Assembly (NCBI GenBank): GCA_947495125.1
Contig: CANLXL010000002.1
Coordinates: forward strand, 584,598-648,597
DNA: 64,000 bases
Reading direction: 5' to 3'
Origin: an uncultured Flaviramulus sp.
GTDB lineage: Bacteria > Bacteroidota > Bacteroidia > Flavobacteriales > Flavobacteriaceae
Part shown: positions 50,453 through 60,540 of the stretch, in pieces
How positions within the stretch are numbered: the first letter of the stretch is position 1
Layout: each line of letters begins with the position of its first letter
Position numbers and translations under genes: made by a program
The notes under the pieces: generated by a model
Told to the model about the DNA's origin: nothing
Seen by the model: the letters and a program-made list of their open reading frames with translations, nothing else
The model's database searches: none

Positions 50453-51298
50453 TTAATAATCTCCTAAAGTTTCCGGATTCTGCGCTAAACCAATAGCTAA
50501 TTGCTCATCGTTAGGAGCTTTGCCGTGCCACGCGTGGGTATGCATCATAAAATCTATACCATTACCCATCATGGTTTTTAATAAAACACAAACGGGTTTT
50601 CCTTGTCCGGTTTTAGATTTAGCTTCAGCCATTCCTGCTAAAACAGCCTCTATATTATTGCCTTCTTCAATATCTATAACAGTCCAACCAAAAGCTTCAA
50701 ACTTAGCTTTAATGCTTCCCATTGGCAATACATCGTCGGTTGCACCATCAATTTGTTTTCCGTTTAAATCAACCGTGGCAATGAGATTATCTACATGCTT
50801 AGCAGAGGCATACATGATAGCTTCCCAGTTCTGACCTTCCTGTAATTCTCCATCACCATGTAAAGAATATACTAAATGATCGTCTCCATTAAGCTTTTTA
50901 GCTTGGGCAGCACCCAAAGCAACCGACATACCCTGACCCAAAGATCCCGAAGCAATTCTTACACCAGGTAATTTTTCATGAGTCGTAGGATGACCTTGAA
51001 GCCTTGAGTTAATTAATCTGAACGTATTTAATTCTTCAACAGGAAAATATCCTGTTCTTGCGAGAACACTATAGTAAACCGGCGAAATGTGACCATTCGA
51101 TAAAAAGAAAAGATCTTCACCCATACCATCCATATCAAAACCTTCGTTTCTTTCCATGATCTCACTGTACATGGCTACAAAAAATTCTGCGCAGCCTAAT
51201 GAACCTCCTGGGTGACCAGAATTTACCTTGTGTACCATTCGCAAAATATCTCTGCGAACCTGAGTGGTTAAATCTTCTAATTGTTGTGTGTTTGACAT
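50453..51298 (-). CDS. transketolase, N-terminal subunit
   Basis: This 281-residue protein holds the thiamine diphosphate-binding half of transketolase: HKVNSGHPGGSLGCAEFFVA, then the GDG motif in LHGDGELQEGQNWEA, and the metal ligands in VDLNGKQIDG. It lies upstream of the C-terminal subunit gene, both on the minus strand. It transfers two-carbon ketol units from xylulose-5-phosphate. No other gene belongs to the operon. Confidence 0.92.
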   Translation of the reverse strand: MSNTQQLEDLTTQVRRDILRMVHKVNSGHPGGSLGCAEFFVAMYSEIMERNEGFDMDGMGEDLFFLSNGHISPVYYSVLARTGYFPVEELNTFRLINSRLQGHPTTHEKLPGVRIASGSLGQGMSVALGAAQAKKLNGDDHLVYSLHGDGELQEGQNWEAIMYASAKHVDNLIATVDLNGKQIDGATDDVLPMGSIKAKFEAFGWTVIDIEEGNNIEAVLAGMAEAKSKTGQGKPVCVLLKTMMGNGIDFMMHTHAWHGKAPNDEQLAIGLAQNPETLGDY

Positions 51299-51555
51299 GT
51301 CTTATGAGTTATGTTTTTTGCGCGACAAAAATAATCTTTTAAATACCCTTTACAAAATAGAATGGAGGCATTTATTAACCAAACATGACGATTTGCTAAC
51401 AATTTCATTTTTATTAATTCAACAATGCATTTCACTTGGTTATCTTTACCCAGACATTGCTAATTTTATAAATGCCAGATCACGAACCTTTATACCATTT
51501 GTAATACATTAAAATAAAAAAATTATGTAGGTTTGCCGACGACAGATTTTTGAAT

Positions 51556-52686
51556 ATGATATTTGAATTAAAAGCAAGAGATCCTCAAAGTAAGGCCAGA
51601 GCAGGAAAAATAACAACAGATCATGGGGTTATTGAAACACCTATTTTTATGCCTGTTGGCACGGTTGCAACTGTAAAAGGAGTGCATCAGCGAGAACTTA
51701 AAAATGATATAAATCCGGATATTATTTTAGGGAACACCTATCATTTATATTTAAGACCGCAAACCCCTATTTTAGAAAAGGCGGGTGGTCTTCATAAATT
51801 TATGAATTGGGATAGAAATATTTTAACCGACTCGGGAGGTTATCAAGTCTATTCGTTATCTGCAAATAGAAAGATCAAAGAAGAAGGGGTAAAGTTTAAA
51901 TCGCATATCGATGGAAGTTACCACACCTTTACTCCTGAAAGCGTTATGGAGATTCAGCGCAGTATTGGTGCCGATATTATAATGGCTTTCGATGAATGCA
52001 CACCTTATCCCTGCGACTATAATTATGCAAAACGCTCCATGCATATGACGCATCGTTGGCTAGACCGTTGTATCAATCATTTAAAGAAAACACCTTTAAA
52101 ATACGATTACGATCAAGCGTTTTTCCCGATTGTCCAGGGAAGTACGTATAAAGACTTACGCCAACAATCTGCTGAATACATCGCCAATTCAGGCGCAGTT
52201 GGCAATGCCATTGGCGGATTATCGGTTGGAGAACCTGCAGAAGAGATGTATGCGATGACCGATGTGGTGTGCAGTATTTTACCTGAAGATAAACCTAGGT
52301 ATTTAATGGGTGTTGGTACACCAATCAATATTTTGGAAAATATAGCGTTAGGTGTAGATATGTTCGATTGTGTAATGCCAACACGTAATGCCAGAAATGG
52401 AATGCTGTTTACAGCGCAGGGTTCGATAAATATTAAGAACTTAAAGTGGGCGGATGACTTTTCTCCTATTGACGAGATGGGAATTACATTTGTAGATACT
52501 GAATATAGTAAAGCCTATTTGAGGCATTTGTTTACGGTTAATGAGTTGTTAGGTAAGCAAATAGCAACCATTCATAATTTGGGTTTTTATATGTGGTTGG
52601 TTCGGGAAGCAAGAAAACATATATTAGCAGGAGATTTTAAAACATGGAAAGATAAGATGGTGAAACAAATGAATAATCGCCTTTAA
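51556..52686 (+). CDS. tgt: queuine tRNA-ribosyltransferase
   Basis: This is a 376-residue enzyme from the ATG at 51556 (MIFELKARDPQSKARAG); an upstream TTG two codons earlier is less likely. Key parts are LTDSGGYQVYSL, ADIIMAFDECTPYP, GGLSVGEPAEEM, FDCVMPTRNARNG, with the nucleophilic Asp and the zinc region partly visible. It exchanges guanine at position 34 of GUN tRNAs for preQ1. A TAGGTTTG -7 element lies at 51529-51536, 19 bases before the start. The following LptF/G gene is on the same strand. Confidence 0.93.
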   Translation: MIFELKARDPQSKARAGKITTDHGVIETPIFMPVGTVATVKGVHQRELKNDINPDIILGNTYHLYLRPQTPILEKAGGLHKFMNWDRNILTDSGGYQVYSLSANRKIKEEGVKFKSHIDGSYHTFTPESVMEIQRSIGADIIMAFDECTPYPCDYNYAKRSMHMTHRWLDRCINHLKKTPLKYDYDQAFFPIVQGSTYKDLRQQSAEYIANSGAVGNAIGGLSVGEPAEEMYAMTDVVCSILPEDKPRYLMGVGTPINILENIALGVDMFDCVMPTRNARNGMLFTAQGSINIKNLKWADDFSPIDEMGITFVDTEYSKAYLRHLFTVNELLGKQIATIHNLGFYMWLVREARKHILAGDFKTWKDKMVKQMNNRL

Positions 52687-52793
52687 AAGATTTTAGAGTA
52701 GAGGAAATAGAAAAAAGAATGGTAATAAAACATGTGGAAATTTTTGGTCTCCGTGCTTTGTTCTTACTTCGCTAATACAAACATGAAATAGAA

Positions 52794-53870
52794 TTGAAAA
52801 TACTTGATTGGTACATACTAAAGCGCTATATCTTCACATTTTTTATGATGTTGTTGCTGTTTATTCCTATAGCAATAACTGTGAATTTGGCCGAAAAAAT
52901 TGGAAAAATCTTAGAAAATGAAGCACCATTTGGAGAGGTGGCCGAATACTATTTAAATTTCACAATCTACTTTGCACATTTGTTGTTTCCTCTCTTTTTG
53001 TTTTTATCAGTGATATGGTTTACATCAAAGTTGGCTAATAATACCGAGGTTATTGCCTTTTTAAGTTCAGGAGTGTCTTTTACCAGGTTTTTAAGACCTT
53101 ATTTAATTGGGGCGTCCTTTGTAGCTTTTTTAGCTTTAATACTTGGGCTTTATCTTGCACCATTGGCAAGTGAAGGTTTTTATGAATTCGATTATAAATA
53201 CCTTCACCCCTATAGAAAAGCAGCTGAAGACACTAATGTGTTCAGACAAATTAACGATAATGAGGTTATTTACGTTAGTAAGTTTAATTTAAAAAGTAAA
53301 AGCGGACAGGACTTTACACTCGAGCATTTTGAAGATAACAAGTTGGTCTACAAAATAAATGCTACGAGTATTAAGTACAATGAGAAAGATTCTGTATATG
53401 AATTGAGAAATTACTTCAAACGCAATGTTGGAGCGTTTGATGATCATTTTGAAGTCATCGCAAAAAAGGATACCATTTTTTCGTTTGACGTGGAAGATCT
53501 CATTCCCGTTAAATATGAAGCTGAAACAAAAATGTATGGAGAATTAAGGGATTTCATTGACAAAGAAGAAAAACGAGGGTCAGCAAACATGGGGCGTTTT
53601 AAGCTCGTGTTGTATAGAAAATGGAGTTTACCGGTTTCTGTATTTATATTAACCATAATTGCGGTTGCCGTGTCATCCATTAAAAGACGAGGCGGTATGG
53701 GAATTAATTTAGCCGTTGGTATTTGTATAGCGATGGTTTTTGTGTTCTTTGATAAAATTTTTGGTGTTATGGCAGAGCAATCCGATTTTCCTCCTATAAT
53801 AGCCGTTTGGTTTCCTAATTTTATTTTCGGAATTTTAGCAGCATATCTTCTGTATAAAGCTAAACGTTAG
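52794..53870 (+). CDS. LptF/LptG family permease
   Basis: This 358-residue inner-membrane protein starts with TTG at 52794 (MKILDWYILKRYIFTFF); no ATG fits, since an upstream ATG ends at once in TAG. It has three membrane segments at the N-terminus (about 12-33, 55-80, 98-122) and three at the C-terminus (about 280-300, 305-330, 333-355). A periplasmic jellyroll-like part (about 130-265) lies between. LptF and LptG form the membrane part of the LPS transporter, with LptB2. Flavobacteria often encode LptF and LptG at separate loci, and which one this is cannot be settled here. Confidence 0.88.
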   Translation: MKILDWYILKRYIFTFFMMLLLFIPIAITVNLAEKIGKILENEAPFGEVAEYYLNFTIYFAHLLFPLFLFLSVIWFTSKLANNTEVIAFLSSGVSFTRFLRPYLIGASFVAFLALILGLYLAPLASEGFYEFDYKYLHPYRKAAEDTNVFRQINDNEVIYVSKFNLKSKSGQDFTLEHFEDNKLVYKINATSIKYNEKDSVYELRNYFKRNVGAFDDHFEVIAKKDTIFSFDVEDLIPVKYEAETKMYGELRDFIDKEEKRGSANMGRFKLVLYRKWSLPVSVFILTIIAVAVSSIKRRGGMGINLAVGICIAMVFVFFDKIFGVMAEQSDFPPIIAVWFPNFIFGILAAYLLYKAKR

Positions 53871-54001
53871 GGATTATTTAGAAATAAAATGTACAGAATT
53901 AACGATGGTATTTTGTACAGTAACGAGGCAAAAAACGTAAGTATAGCCATAGCTAAATTGAGGCTTTTTAACAAAGTTAATGGGCTAAATAACAAGTTAA
54001 A

Positions 54002-54913
54002 ATGGATAGATTGTTTCAAAACAAACCCAAACTTAAAAATTATTTTCACCTCCATTTTTTAGTTTTTATAGCTGGTTTTACGGCCATTTTAGGAGAATTA
54101 ATTACAATAAAGGCCATTCCTTTAGTTTGGTTTAGAATGGTAATGGCTTCTTTGTTAATGCTCGTTTACATAAAGGTCGCCAAGGTTAAATTAAAAGTAG
54201 CACCTAAATCCGTGTTAAAATTATCTTTCGCAGGTATTATTATTGCACTACATTGGATAACCTTTTTTGGAGCTATAGACGAATCGAACATTTCAATTAC
54301 TCTAGCCATGTTTTCCACCGGGGCTTTTTTTGCATCCTTTATAGAGCCATTAATTTACAAACGAAAAATAATTTGGTATGAGATTCTGTTTGGAGTTTTG
54401 GTTATTATTGGGGTTTTTATAATTACACAAAGTGAAATTAAATATATAAAAGGAATTGTATTAGGAATCTCTTCAGCGTTCTTTTCTTCATTATTTGCAG
54501 TATTAAACGGGCATTTTTTAAAGCGACATACAGCCACAATCATTTCCTTTTATGAGTTTTTAAGTGGCGTCTTTTTTATTTCACTTTTTATAATACTATT
54601 TGGAGAAGGGTTTTCGTTTGAATTTTTTAGTATTGCTAAATCCGATTATATATACCTTTTTATTTTAGCCTCGATTTGTACGGCTTATGCCTTTATCGCT
54701 TCAGTATATGTTATGAAACTTATCAGCCCTTATACTGTAGTGCTAACCTATAATTTAGAACCTGTTTATGGTATTGCTATGGCGCTTATTCTTTTTCCTG
54801 AAAAAGAAAAAATGAGTGCATCGTTCTATTACGGTGCGGCGGTAATTATTATAACAGTCATATTGAATGGAATATTAAAAAATATGAGAACATTAAAAAG
54901 AAAAGATTCTTAA
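54002..54913 (+). CDS. EamA/DMT-family transporter
   Basis: This 303-residue protein has ten predicted membrane segments in two EamA repeats of five. The first repeat contains the Glu in AGFTAILGELITIKAIPLVWFR, and the second starts near YIKGIVLGISSAFFSSLFAVLNG. It is probably an exporter or exchanger of a small metabolite such as an amino acid or purine; the substrate cannot be inferred. A gap of 131 bases separates it from the LptF/G gene. Confidence 0.88.
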   Translation: MDRLFQNKPKLKNYFHLHFLVFIAGFTAILGELITIKAIPLVWFRMVMASLLMLVYIKVAKVKLKVAPKSVLKLSFAGIIIALHWITFFGAIDESNISITLAMFSTGAFFASFIEPLIYKRKIIWYEILFGVLVIIGVFIITQSEIKYIKGIVLGISSAFFSSLFAVLNGHFLKRHTATIISFYEFLSGVFFISLFIILFGEGFSFEFFSIAKSDYIYLFILASICTAYAFIASVYVMKLISPYTVVLTYNLEPVYGIAMALILFPEKEKMSASFYYGAAVIIITVILNGILKNMRTLKRKDS

Positions 54914-54981
54914 CAGTGTATCATAATTAAAGTTTTTATATTTGCAGACTAACCTAGACTAAAAGTATTAATAAAATTCTT

Positions 54982-55935
54982 ATGGAATATTTAGAATTTG
55001 AACTCCCTATAAAAGAACTCGAGGATCAATTACAAAAATGTAGATTGATTGGAGAGGAAAGCGAAGTAGATGTTACTGAAACCTGCTCTCAGATTGAAAA
55101 AAAATTAATAGCAGCTAAAAAGGATATATATAAGAACCTAACGCCATGGCAGCGCGTACAGATGTCTCGCCACCCTAACAGACCTTATACTTTAGACTAT
55201 ATTAAGGCTATTTGTGGTGATACATTTTTAGAACTTCATGGAGACCGAAATTTTAAAGATGATAAAGCCATGATAGGTGGTTTAGGAAAAATCGGAGATC
55301 AAAGTTTTATGTTTATTGGTCAGCAAAAAGGCTATAATACCAAAACACGTCAGTATAGAAACTTTGGAATGGCAAATCCTGAAGGCTATAGAAAAGCATT
55401 ACGATTAATGAAATCTGCCGAAAAGTTTGGCATTCCGGTGGTAACACTTTTAGACACCCCAGGCGCCTATCCCGGCTTAGAAGCTGAAGAGCGCGGGCAA
55501 GGCGAAGCTATTGCCAGAAATATTTTAGAAATGACGCGCTTAAAAGTCCCGATTATTACCGTTATAATAGGAGAGGGAGCCTCCGGAGGAGCCTTAGGAA
55601 TTGGTGTGGGAGATACGGTTTTAATGTTAGAAAATACATGGTATTCTGTAATTTCTCCCGAGTCATGCTCCTCAATTCTTTGGAGAAGCTGGGAATATAA
55701 AGAACAGGCAGCGGAAGCTTTAAAACTGACTGCTACCGATATGAAAAAACTTAAATTGGTAGACGAGATTATCAAGGAACCCTTAGGTGGAGCACATAGA
55801 GATCGGGAGAAAACATTTAAAACGGTTAGCAATACCATTGTAAAAACTTTTGAGGGCCTAAAAAACTTATCACCAACAGAATTGGTATCCCAGCGTATGG
55901 AAAAATATGCACAAATGGGGGTTTATAAAGGGTAA
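54982..55935 (+). CDS. accA: acetyl-CoA carboxylase carboxyltransferase subunit alpha
   Basis: This 317-residue protein matches AccA throughout: [11 protein letters not shown] at the start, [48 protein letters not shown] and [17 protein letters not shown]. It transfers the carboxyl group from biotin to acetyl-CoA together with AccD, giving malonyl-CoA for fatty-acid synthesis. A TATATTTG -7 element is at 54937-54944. A hairpin terminator follows the stop codon by about 25 bases. Confidence 0.95.
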   Translation: MEYLEFELPIKELEDQLQKCRLIGEESEVDVTETCSQIEKKLIAAKKDIYKNLTPWQRVQMSRHPNRPYTLDYIKAICGDTFLELHGDRNFKDDKAMIGGLGKIGDQSFMFIGQQKGYNTKTRQYRNFGMANPEGYRKALRLMKSAEKFGIPVVTLLDTPGAYPGLEAEERGQGEAIARNILEMTRLKVPIITVIIGEGASGGALGIGVGDTVLMLENTWYSVISPESCSSILWRSWEYKEQAAEALKLTATDMKKLKLVDEIIKEPLGGAHRDREKTFKTVSNTIVKTFEGLKNLSPTELVSQRMEKYAQMGVYKG

Positions 55936-55960
55936 CCCATTTAAAATCATACCATAGTAG

Positions 55961-55990
55961 AATCTGAAGTTTGACACTTCGGATTTTTTT
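55961..55990 (+). terminator. terminator of accA
   Basis: A 9-bp stem, AATCTGAAG with CTTCGGATT (one G-T pair), has a 7-nt loop and eight T in a row. Confidence 0.85.
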
Positions 55991-56104
55991 TATGGTTATT
56001 GACAATATTTTTAAGATATTAACAGTTAAAATGTTAACTACCAGTGAATAATCATACATTCACTTTAACGACTAAAAACGATCATTTAATTTACTTTTGT
56101 AGTT

Positions 56105-57646
56105 ATGAAACAGCCCAACCAAATTCAAGGATATAAAGTTGATAAAAGCACTATTATTAGCCTTGAAAAAGGTAAAATACCACCTCAAGCAATTGATTTA
56201 GAGGAGGTTGTGCTTGGAGCGATGATGATTGATAAAAAAGGGGTTGATGAGGTTATCGATATTTTAAGCCCGGAAGCGTTTTATAAAGAAGCACATCAGT
56301 ATATTTTTGATGCGATATTTCATTTGTTCGAAAACAGTGAACCGGTAGACTTATTAACCGTTTCCACCCAGTTAAAAAAGGAAGCAAAGCTAGAAATGGT
56401 TGGCGGCGATTTTTATTTGATTTCTTTAACTCAAAAAGTGTCGTCTTCAGCCCATATAGAGTTTCATGCACGTATTATTTTGCAAAAGTTTATTCAGCGT
56501 AGTCTGATTAAGATTTCTAACGAAATTATTGAAGAATCTTATGATGAAACTAAGGATGTTTTCGATTTATTGGATAAAGCGGAAGCTAGGCTATATGAAG
56601 TTACCCAAGGTAATATTAAAAAGTCTTCTGAAACTGCACAGGATTTAGTAATACAGGCAAAAAAGAAAATTGAAGAGATTTCCAATAAGGAGGGACTTAG
56701 TGGTATTCCAACCGGATTTACCAAATTGGATAAATTAACATCGGGTTGGCAACCATCCGATTTGATTATTGTGGCGGCCCGACCTGGTATGGGGAAAACC
56801 GCTTTAACTTTATCTATGGCAAGGAATATTGCTGTTGATCAAAATATTCCTGTTGCGTTTTTCTCTTTAGAGATGGCATCGGTACAGCTGATTACCCGTT
56901 TAATATCAAGTGAAACTGGTTTGTCTTCAGAAAAATTACGTACAGGGAAATTAGAAAAGCATGAATGGGAACAGCTTAATGTAAAAGTAAAGGGCTTGGA
57001 AAAGGCTCCATTGTTCATTGATGATACACCATCACTTTCTATTTTCGATCTTCGTGCTAAGGCCCGTCGTCTGTCATCGCAACATGGCATAAAGCTAATC
57101 ATGATTGATTATTTACAATTAATGACGGGAGGAAGTAGTCATGCCGGCAATCGAGAACAAGAGATCTCAATGATTTCCCGAAACCTAAAAGCTTTAGCAA
57201 AAGAGTTAAATGTTCCGGTAATAGCTTTGTCACAGTTGTCTCGTGCTGTGGAGACCAGAGGAGGCAGTAAACGACCATTACTATCAGATTTACGGGAATC
57301 CGGGGCCATTGAGCAGGATGCCGATATTGTATCGTTTATTTACAGACCGGAATATTATAAAATTGATGAATGGGATGATGATGATAGATCTCCTACCGAA
57401 GGACAGGCGGAATTCATTATTGCAAAACATAGAAATGGTGGTTTAGAGAATATTCGCCTTAAATTTGTAGGACACCTAGGGAAGTTTGATAATTTGGACG
57501 ATTTCGATTCCCCATTCGAATTCCATTCTAAAATGAATGCAGCGGCGAACGACGACACCTTTAAGACCGATAACTTTAAAGCGAGCCCCGATCAGGCATT
57601 TGGTAGTTCTTTTAATGATGATGATGAAAATGATGTACCATTCTAA
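56105..57646 (+). CDS. dnaB: replicative DNA helicase DnaB
   Basis: This is a 513-residue helicase. The N-terminal helical domain (PPQAIDLEEVVLGAMMIDKKG, about residues 22-40) is followed by the RecA-type motor. Walker A is in AARPGMGKTALTLS, Walker B in LIMIDYLQLMTGG, and the arginine-finger region in SDLRESGAIEQDADIV. It unwinds the fork ahead of DNA polymerase III. The tail after KNGG-type region is acidic (FNDDDENDVPF). A TACTTTTG -7 element is at 56092-56099, which is close to the ATG (5 bases), so the mRNA leader is very short. No mobile intein or insertion is present. Confidence 0.95.
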   Translation: MKQPNQIQGYKVDKSTIISLEKGKIPPQAIDLEEVVLGAMMIDKKGVDEVIDILSPEAFYKEAHQYIFDAIFHLFENSEPVDLLTVSTQLKKEAKLEMVGGDFYLISLTQKVSSSAHIEFHARIILQKFIQRSLIKISNEIIEESYDETKDVFDLLDKAEARLYEVTQGNIKKSSETAQDLVIQAKKKIEEISNKEGLSGIPTGFTKLDKLTSGWQPSDLIIVAARPGMGKTALTLSMARNIAVDQNIPVAFFSLEMASVQLITRLISSETGLSSEKLRTGKLEKHEWEQLNVKVKGLEKAPLFIDDTPSLSIFDLRAKARRLSSQHGIKLIMIDYLQLMTGGSSHAGNREQEISMISRNLKALAKELNVPVIALSQLSRAVETRGGSKRPLLSDLRESGAIEQDADIVSFIYRPEYYKIDEWDDDDRSPTEGQAEFIIAKHRNGGLENIRLKFVGHLGKFDNLDDFDSPFEFHSKMNAAANDDTFKTDNFKASPDQAFGSSFNDDDENDVPF

Positions 57647-57908
57647 AGACCAGCTTATTATTCTTATGTTGGTCGGAGAACATTTTTCAAACACTTAATA
57701 CTCATGTTTTGTTTGTCTACCTATAAAAACAGGGGGATAGATAAGGAATTAAAAATTTTTGATATTAGCTTTTGTATCCCTTCTCAGAACAAAACGTTAA
57801 ACTGTTTTTATAAAAACAATTTTTAAGTATCTTTCAGAAGTAAATAACAAGGTGTTTTTGTCGTTTAAAGAAGAAGCGATTGAAATACCTCATAAAGTTT
57901 GCCTCAAA

Positions 57909-59168
57909 TTGAAAAAGCTATTTATTACATTATTATTTATTTTTTTAGGACTTAGAACCTACGCCTCTTACATCCTGATTCCAATGGATGCTGAAAGTCA
58001 AAAAAATCATCTAAAAGCTTATGGTATAACCTATTGGACTCTCAGTAAACAATTAAAAGTAAAATGGCTATTGAATTACAGAGGAGGTTCGTTTTTATTA
58101 CCTGACGTTGATGATGTACAGCAGGAATGCCAGATTCGAGGTGTGTCTTTCGAAGTTATTTCTAACACTAAAGCAGAGCGTATTTTAGAAGAAATTAGTA
58201 GTCCAAGCCAGAACATGGAAGCTGTGGTTTTGGAAAAGGCACCCAAAATAGCTGTGTATACGCCATATGGAAATCAACCATGGGACGACGCCGTAACAAT
58301 GGTTTTGCAGTATGCTGAAATTCCTTATGAAACCATTTATGATGAAGAAGTCTTAAACGATGGGTTATTGCTGTTCGATTGGCTACACTTACATCATGAA
58401 GATTTTACTGGTCAATACGGAAAATTTTACGGTTCATACAGAGCGTCTTCCTGGTATATTAAGGAAAAAAAAGAAGCGGAAGCCTTAGCTCAAAAGTTGG
58501 GCTATGCTAAAGTGTCTTTAGAAAAGTTAGATGTCGCTCTAAAAATTAGAGACTACGTTGTTGGTGGTGGATTTATGTTTGCCATGTGTAGTGCGACAGA
58601 TAGTTTCGACATTGCCTTATCTGCAGAAGGCGTGGATATTTGTGAACCTATGTTTGATGGGGATGGAAGTGATGCCGCTTACCAGAATAAGATTGATTTT
58701 AATAAAACATTTGCTTTTACCGACTTTACTTTAGAGCGGCACCCAAAGGTTTACGAATTCTCATCCATAGATATGACGCGAAAGCGTATTGTCTCTAAAA
58801 CTGCAGACTATTTTTCATTGATGGAATTTTCAGCAAAATGGGATCCCATTCCAACCATGCTGTGTCAAAATCATACAGCTTTGGTTAAAGGATTTATGGG
58901 ACAAACAACAGCTTTCACGCGAAGTGAAATAAAATCAAATGTACTCATATTGGGCGAAAATAAATCTAATGGAGAGGCCAAGTATATTCATGGTATAAAA
59001 GGAAAAGGCTTTTTTACATTCTACGGAGGTCACGACCCCGAGGACTATCAGCATAGAGTAGGGGATTCTAAAACCGAATTAGATCTGCATCCAACTTCAC
59101 CCGGATATAGACTTATATTAAATAATGTTTTGTTCCCGGCGGCAAGGAAAAAGAAACAAAAAACTTAA
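57909..59168 (+). CDS. secreted protein of unknown function, often annotated as asparagine synthetase B-like in databases
   Basis: This is a 419-residue exported protein, read from TTG at 57909 so that it starts with the signal peptide MKKLFITLLFIFLGLRTYAS. A GTG at 57852 would add 19 residues with no signal character. The body is conserved in flavobacteria (SYILIPMDAESQKNHLKAYG, KIAVYTPYGNQPWDDAVTMVLQYAEIP, LHLHHEDFTGQYGKFYGSYR, then CSATDSFDIALSAEGVDICE). It has none of the SGGxDS ATP-pyrophosphatase signature of asparagine synthetase, and export makes that activity improbable. A glutamine-amidotransferase-like or peptidase-like fold is possible but unproven. Confidence 0.7.
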   Translation: MKKLFITLLFIFLGLRTYASYILIPMDAESQKNHLKAYGITYWTLSKQLKVKWLLNYRGGSFLLPDVDDVQQECQIRGVSFEVISNTKAERILEEISSPSQNMEAVVLEKAPKIAVYTPYGNQPWDDAVTMVLQYAEIPYETIYDEEVLNDGLLLFDWLHLHHEDFTGQYGKFYGSYRASSWYIKEKKEAEALAQKLGYAKVSLEKLDVALKIRDYVVGGGFMFAMCSATDSFDIALSAEGVDICEPMFDGDGSDAAYQNKIDFNKTFAFTDFTLERHPKVYEFSSIDMTRKRIVSKTADYFSLMEFSAKWDPIPTMLCQNHTALVKGFMGQTTAFTRSEIKSNVLILGENKSNGEAKYIHGIKGKGFFTFYGGHDPEDYQHRVGDSKTELDLHPTSPGYRLILNNVLFPAARKKKQKT

Positions 59169-59217
59169 ATGATATAAAGCTTTTCTATATATTATAGAAC
59201 CAAAGACTCATTAATTT

Positions 59218-59493
59218 ATGGATTCTAAAAAGAAAATACTTAAAAAAGTTCAAATAGTAATCACCAATCATTTTGAAACACCCGAACAGGCTTTTAAGTT
59301 TTTTGATAAAAGTGGTGATGAAAAACTATCGAAAAAAGAGATTCTTAAATTATTAAAGGAAGCAAAAATAAGTGGTTTTATTCGTGGTATTGTCTCTTCA
59401 AAACTTATTGAGGGCTACGATAAGGATAATGATGGTTATATCAATTGGAAAGAGTTTAAAACAGCCGTTAATGAAATAAAGAAAAATTCATAA
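59218..59493 (+). CDS. EF-hand protein, cytoplasmic
   Basis: This 91-residue protein has no signal peptide and two EF-hand loops, DKSGDEKLSKKE and DKDNDGYINWKE. The first lacks the usual glycine at loop position 6 (E instead), so its affinity may be low. It follows the secreted protein above by about 50 bases and converges with a lipoprotein gene. A calcium-dependent role is likely, but the partner is unknown. It shares the two-loop plan, but not the export signal, with the EF-hand protein at 19694. Confidence 0.78.
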   Translation: MDSKKKILKKVQIVITNHFETPEQAFKFFDKSGDEKLSKKEILKLLKEAKISGFIRGIVSSKLIEGYDKDNDGYINWKEFKTAVNEIKKNS

Positions 59494-59527
59494 TTGACTG
59501 TTTTAAAGTCTTTGTATGATCTACTTA

Positions 59528-59962
59528 TTAATCAGCGACAATCACTTGTAATTCGAATGAATATATAAAGCCGTCGGCTCCGGTACCTGTTGAAAGCTTG
59601 TTTCCATCGATCTGCATTCCGTTTTGGGAAAAAATAACCTCTCCAAATTCACTTGTCCCTATAGAAATATAGGATTGTCCCCCTTCGTTTAAGATAGAAT
59701 AATCGTAAGTACCAGAATCAAGTCCATCTTGAATGGCGTCGTCTTGATTATTATTTACAACAGTTAATTTTGATGTTGTTTCATTAAAGGACCATGTAAT
59801 GGTTTCCAATTGAAAATTTTCGTTCACTCCGGAAATACCGCCGCTAACATTAATTAAATGCCAAATCCGTTTATAGTTTTGTTGTTCGTTGGTGTCATTA
59901 CCAACTGAACAATTCGTTAAAATTAAAGCACTACATAGTACTAATAATAATTTGATTTTCAT
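59528..59962 (-). CDS. lipoprotein of unknown function
   Basis: This is a 144-residue lipoprotein: a signal peptide ending LILTNCSVGN, followed by a beta-rich part (RIWHLINVSGGISG, ITWSFNETTSKLTVVNN, QSYISIGTSEFGEVIFSQNGMQIDGN). That is the plan of small lipocalin-like or META-type Bacteroidota lipoproteins. No residue set suggests an enzyme. It is convergent with the EF-hand gene and followed by no clear terminator. Confidence 0.65.
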   Translation of the reverse strand: MKIKLLLVLCSALILTNCSVGNDTNEQQNYKRIWHLINVSGGISGVNENFQLETITWSFNETTSKLTVVNNNQDDAIQDGLDSGTYDYSILNEGGQSYISIGTSEFGEVIFSQNGMQIDGNKLSTGTGADGFIYSFELQVIVAD

Positions 59963-60027
59963 TTTTAAAGGTTTCAGTTATATAATATAGATGGGTTTTT
60001 AAATAAAAGGTTGCGTAAATATTCAAT

Positions 60028-60066
60028 AAAAAAATCCGATTCAATTAAGAACCGGATTTTTTTTAT
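60028..60066 (-). terminator. terminator of the rpmI-rplT unit
   Basis: An 11-bp stem, AAAAAAATCCG with CGGATTTTTTT, has a 14-nt loop. On the minus strand it is followed by a run of T, about 40 bases after the rplT stop. Confidence 0.82.
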
Positions 60067-60102
60067 TAAGCGAATAATATGTTTTACAATAGGCAAAACG
60101 CC

Positions 60103-60447
60103 TTATTTTACTTTCTCTATTACAGCTTTAAAGGCCTCAGGGTTATTCATAGCTAAATCTGCTAAAACCTTACGGTTTAATTCAATATCATTAGCTTTTA
60201 ATTTTCCCATAAATTGAGAATACGACAAACCATGTTCTCTGGCTCCAGCGTTAATACGCGTAATCCATAAAGCACGGAATGTTCTTTTTTTGTTTCTACG
60301 GTCTCTATACGAGTATTGCATCGCTTTGTCAACCGCATTTTTAGCTACTGTCCAAACGTTTTTACGTCTTCCAAAGTAACCTTTTGCTTGCTTAAGAACC
60401 TTTTTTCTTCGGGCTCTTTTTGCTACAGAATTTACTGATCTTGGCAT
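60103..60447 (-). CDS. rplT: 50S ribosomal protein L20
   Basis: This 114-residue protein begins [20 protein letters not shown], with the highly basic N-terminal extension that L20 threads into 23S rRNA, then [18 protein letters not shown]20 is required for early 50S assembly and represses its own operon by binding the leader in E. coli. It is the last gene of the thrS-infC-rpmI-rplT cluster. The 181-base gap to rpmI contains AT-rich 7-base tandem repeats. Confidence 0.97.
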   Translation of the reverse strand: MPRSVNSVAKRARRKKVLKQAKGYFGRRKNVWTVAKNAVDKAMQYSYRDRRNKKRTFRALWITRINAGAREHGLSYSQFMGKLKANDIELNRKVLADLAMNNPEAFKAVIEKVK

Positions 60448-60540
60448 AATTTTAATTGTTTTTTGTAGTAGGCGGTTTTTTTAGTTCTTAGTCTTTAGCT
60501 GCTAGTTTTTAGTCTCATCAATTTTTGACTTTAGATTTAA

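Noticed and set aside
57852..59168. Asparagine synthetase B
   Set aside because: No SGGxDS pyrophosphatase motif and no N-terminal Cys glutaminase; the protein has a signal peptide, so the label is not supported.
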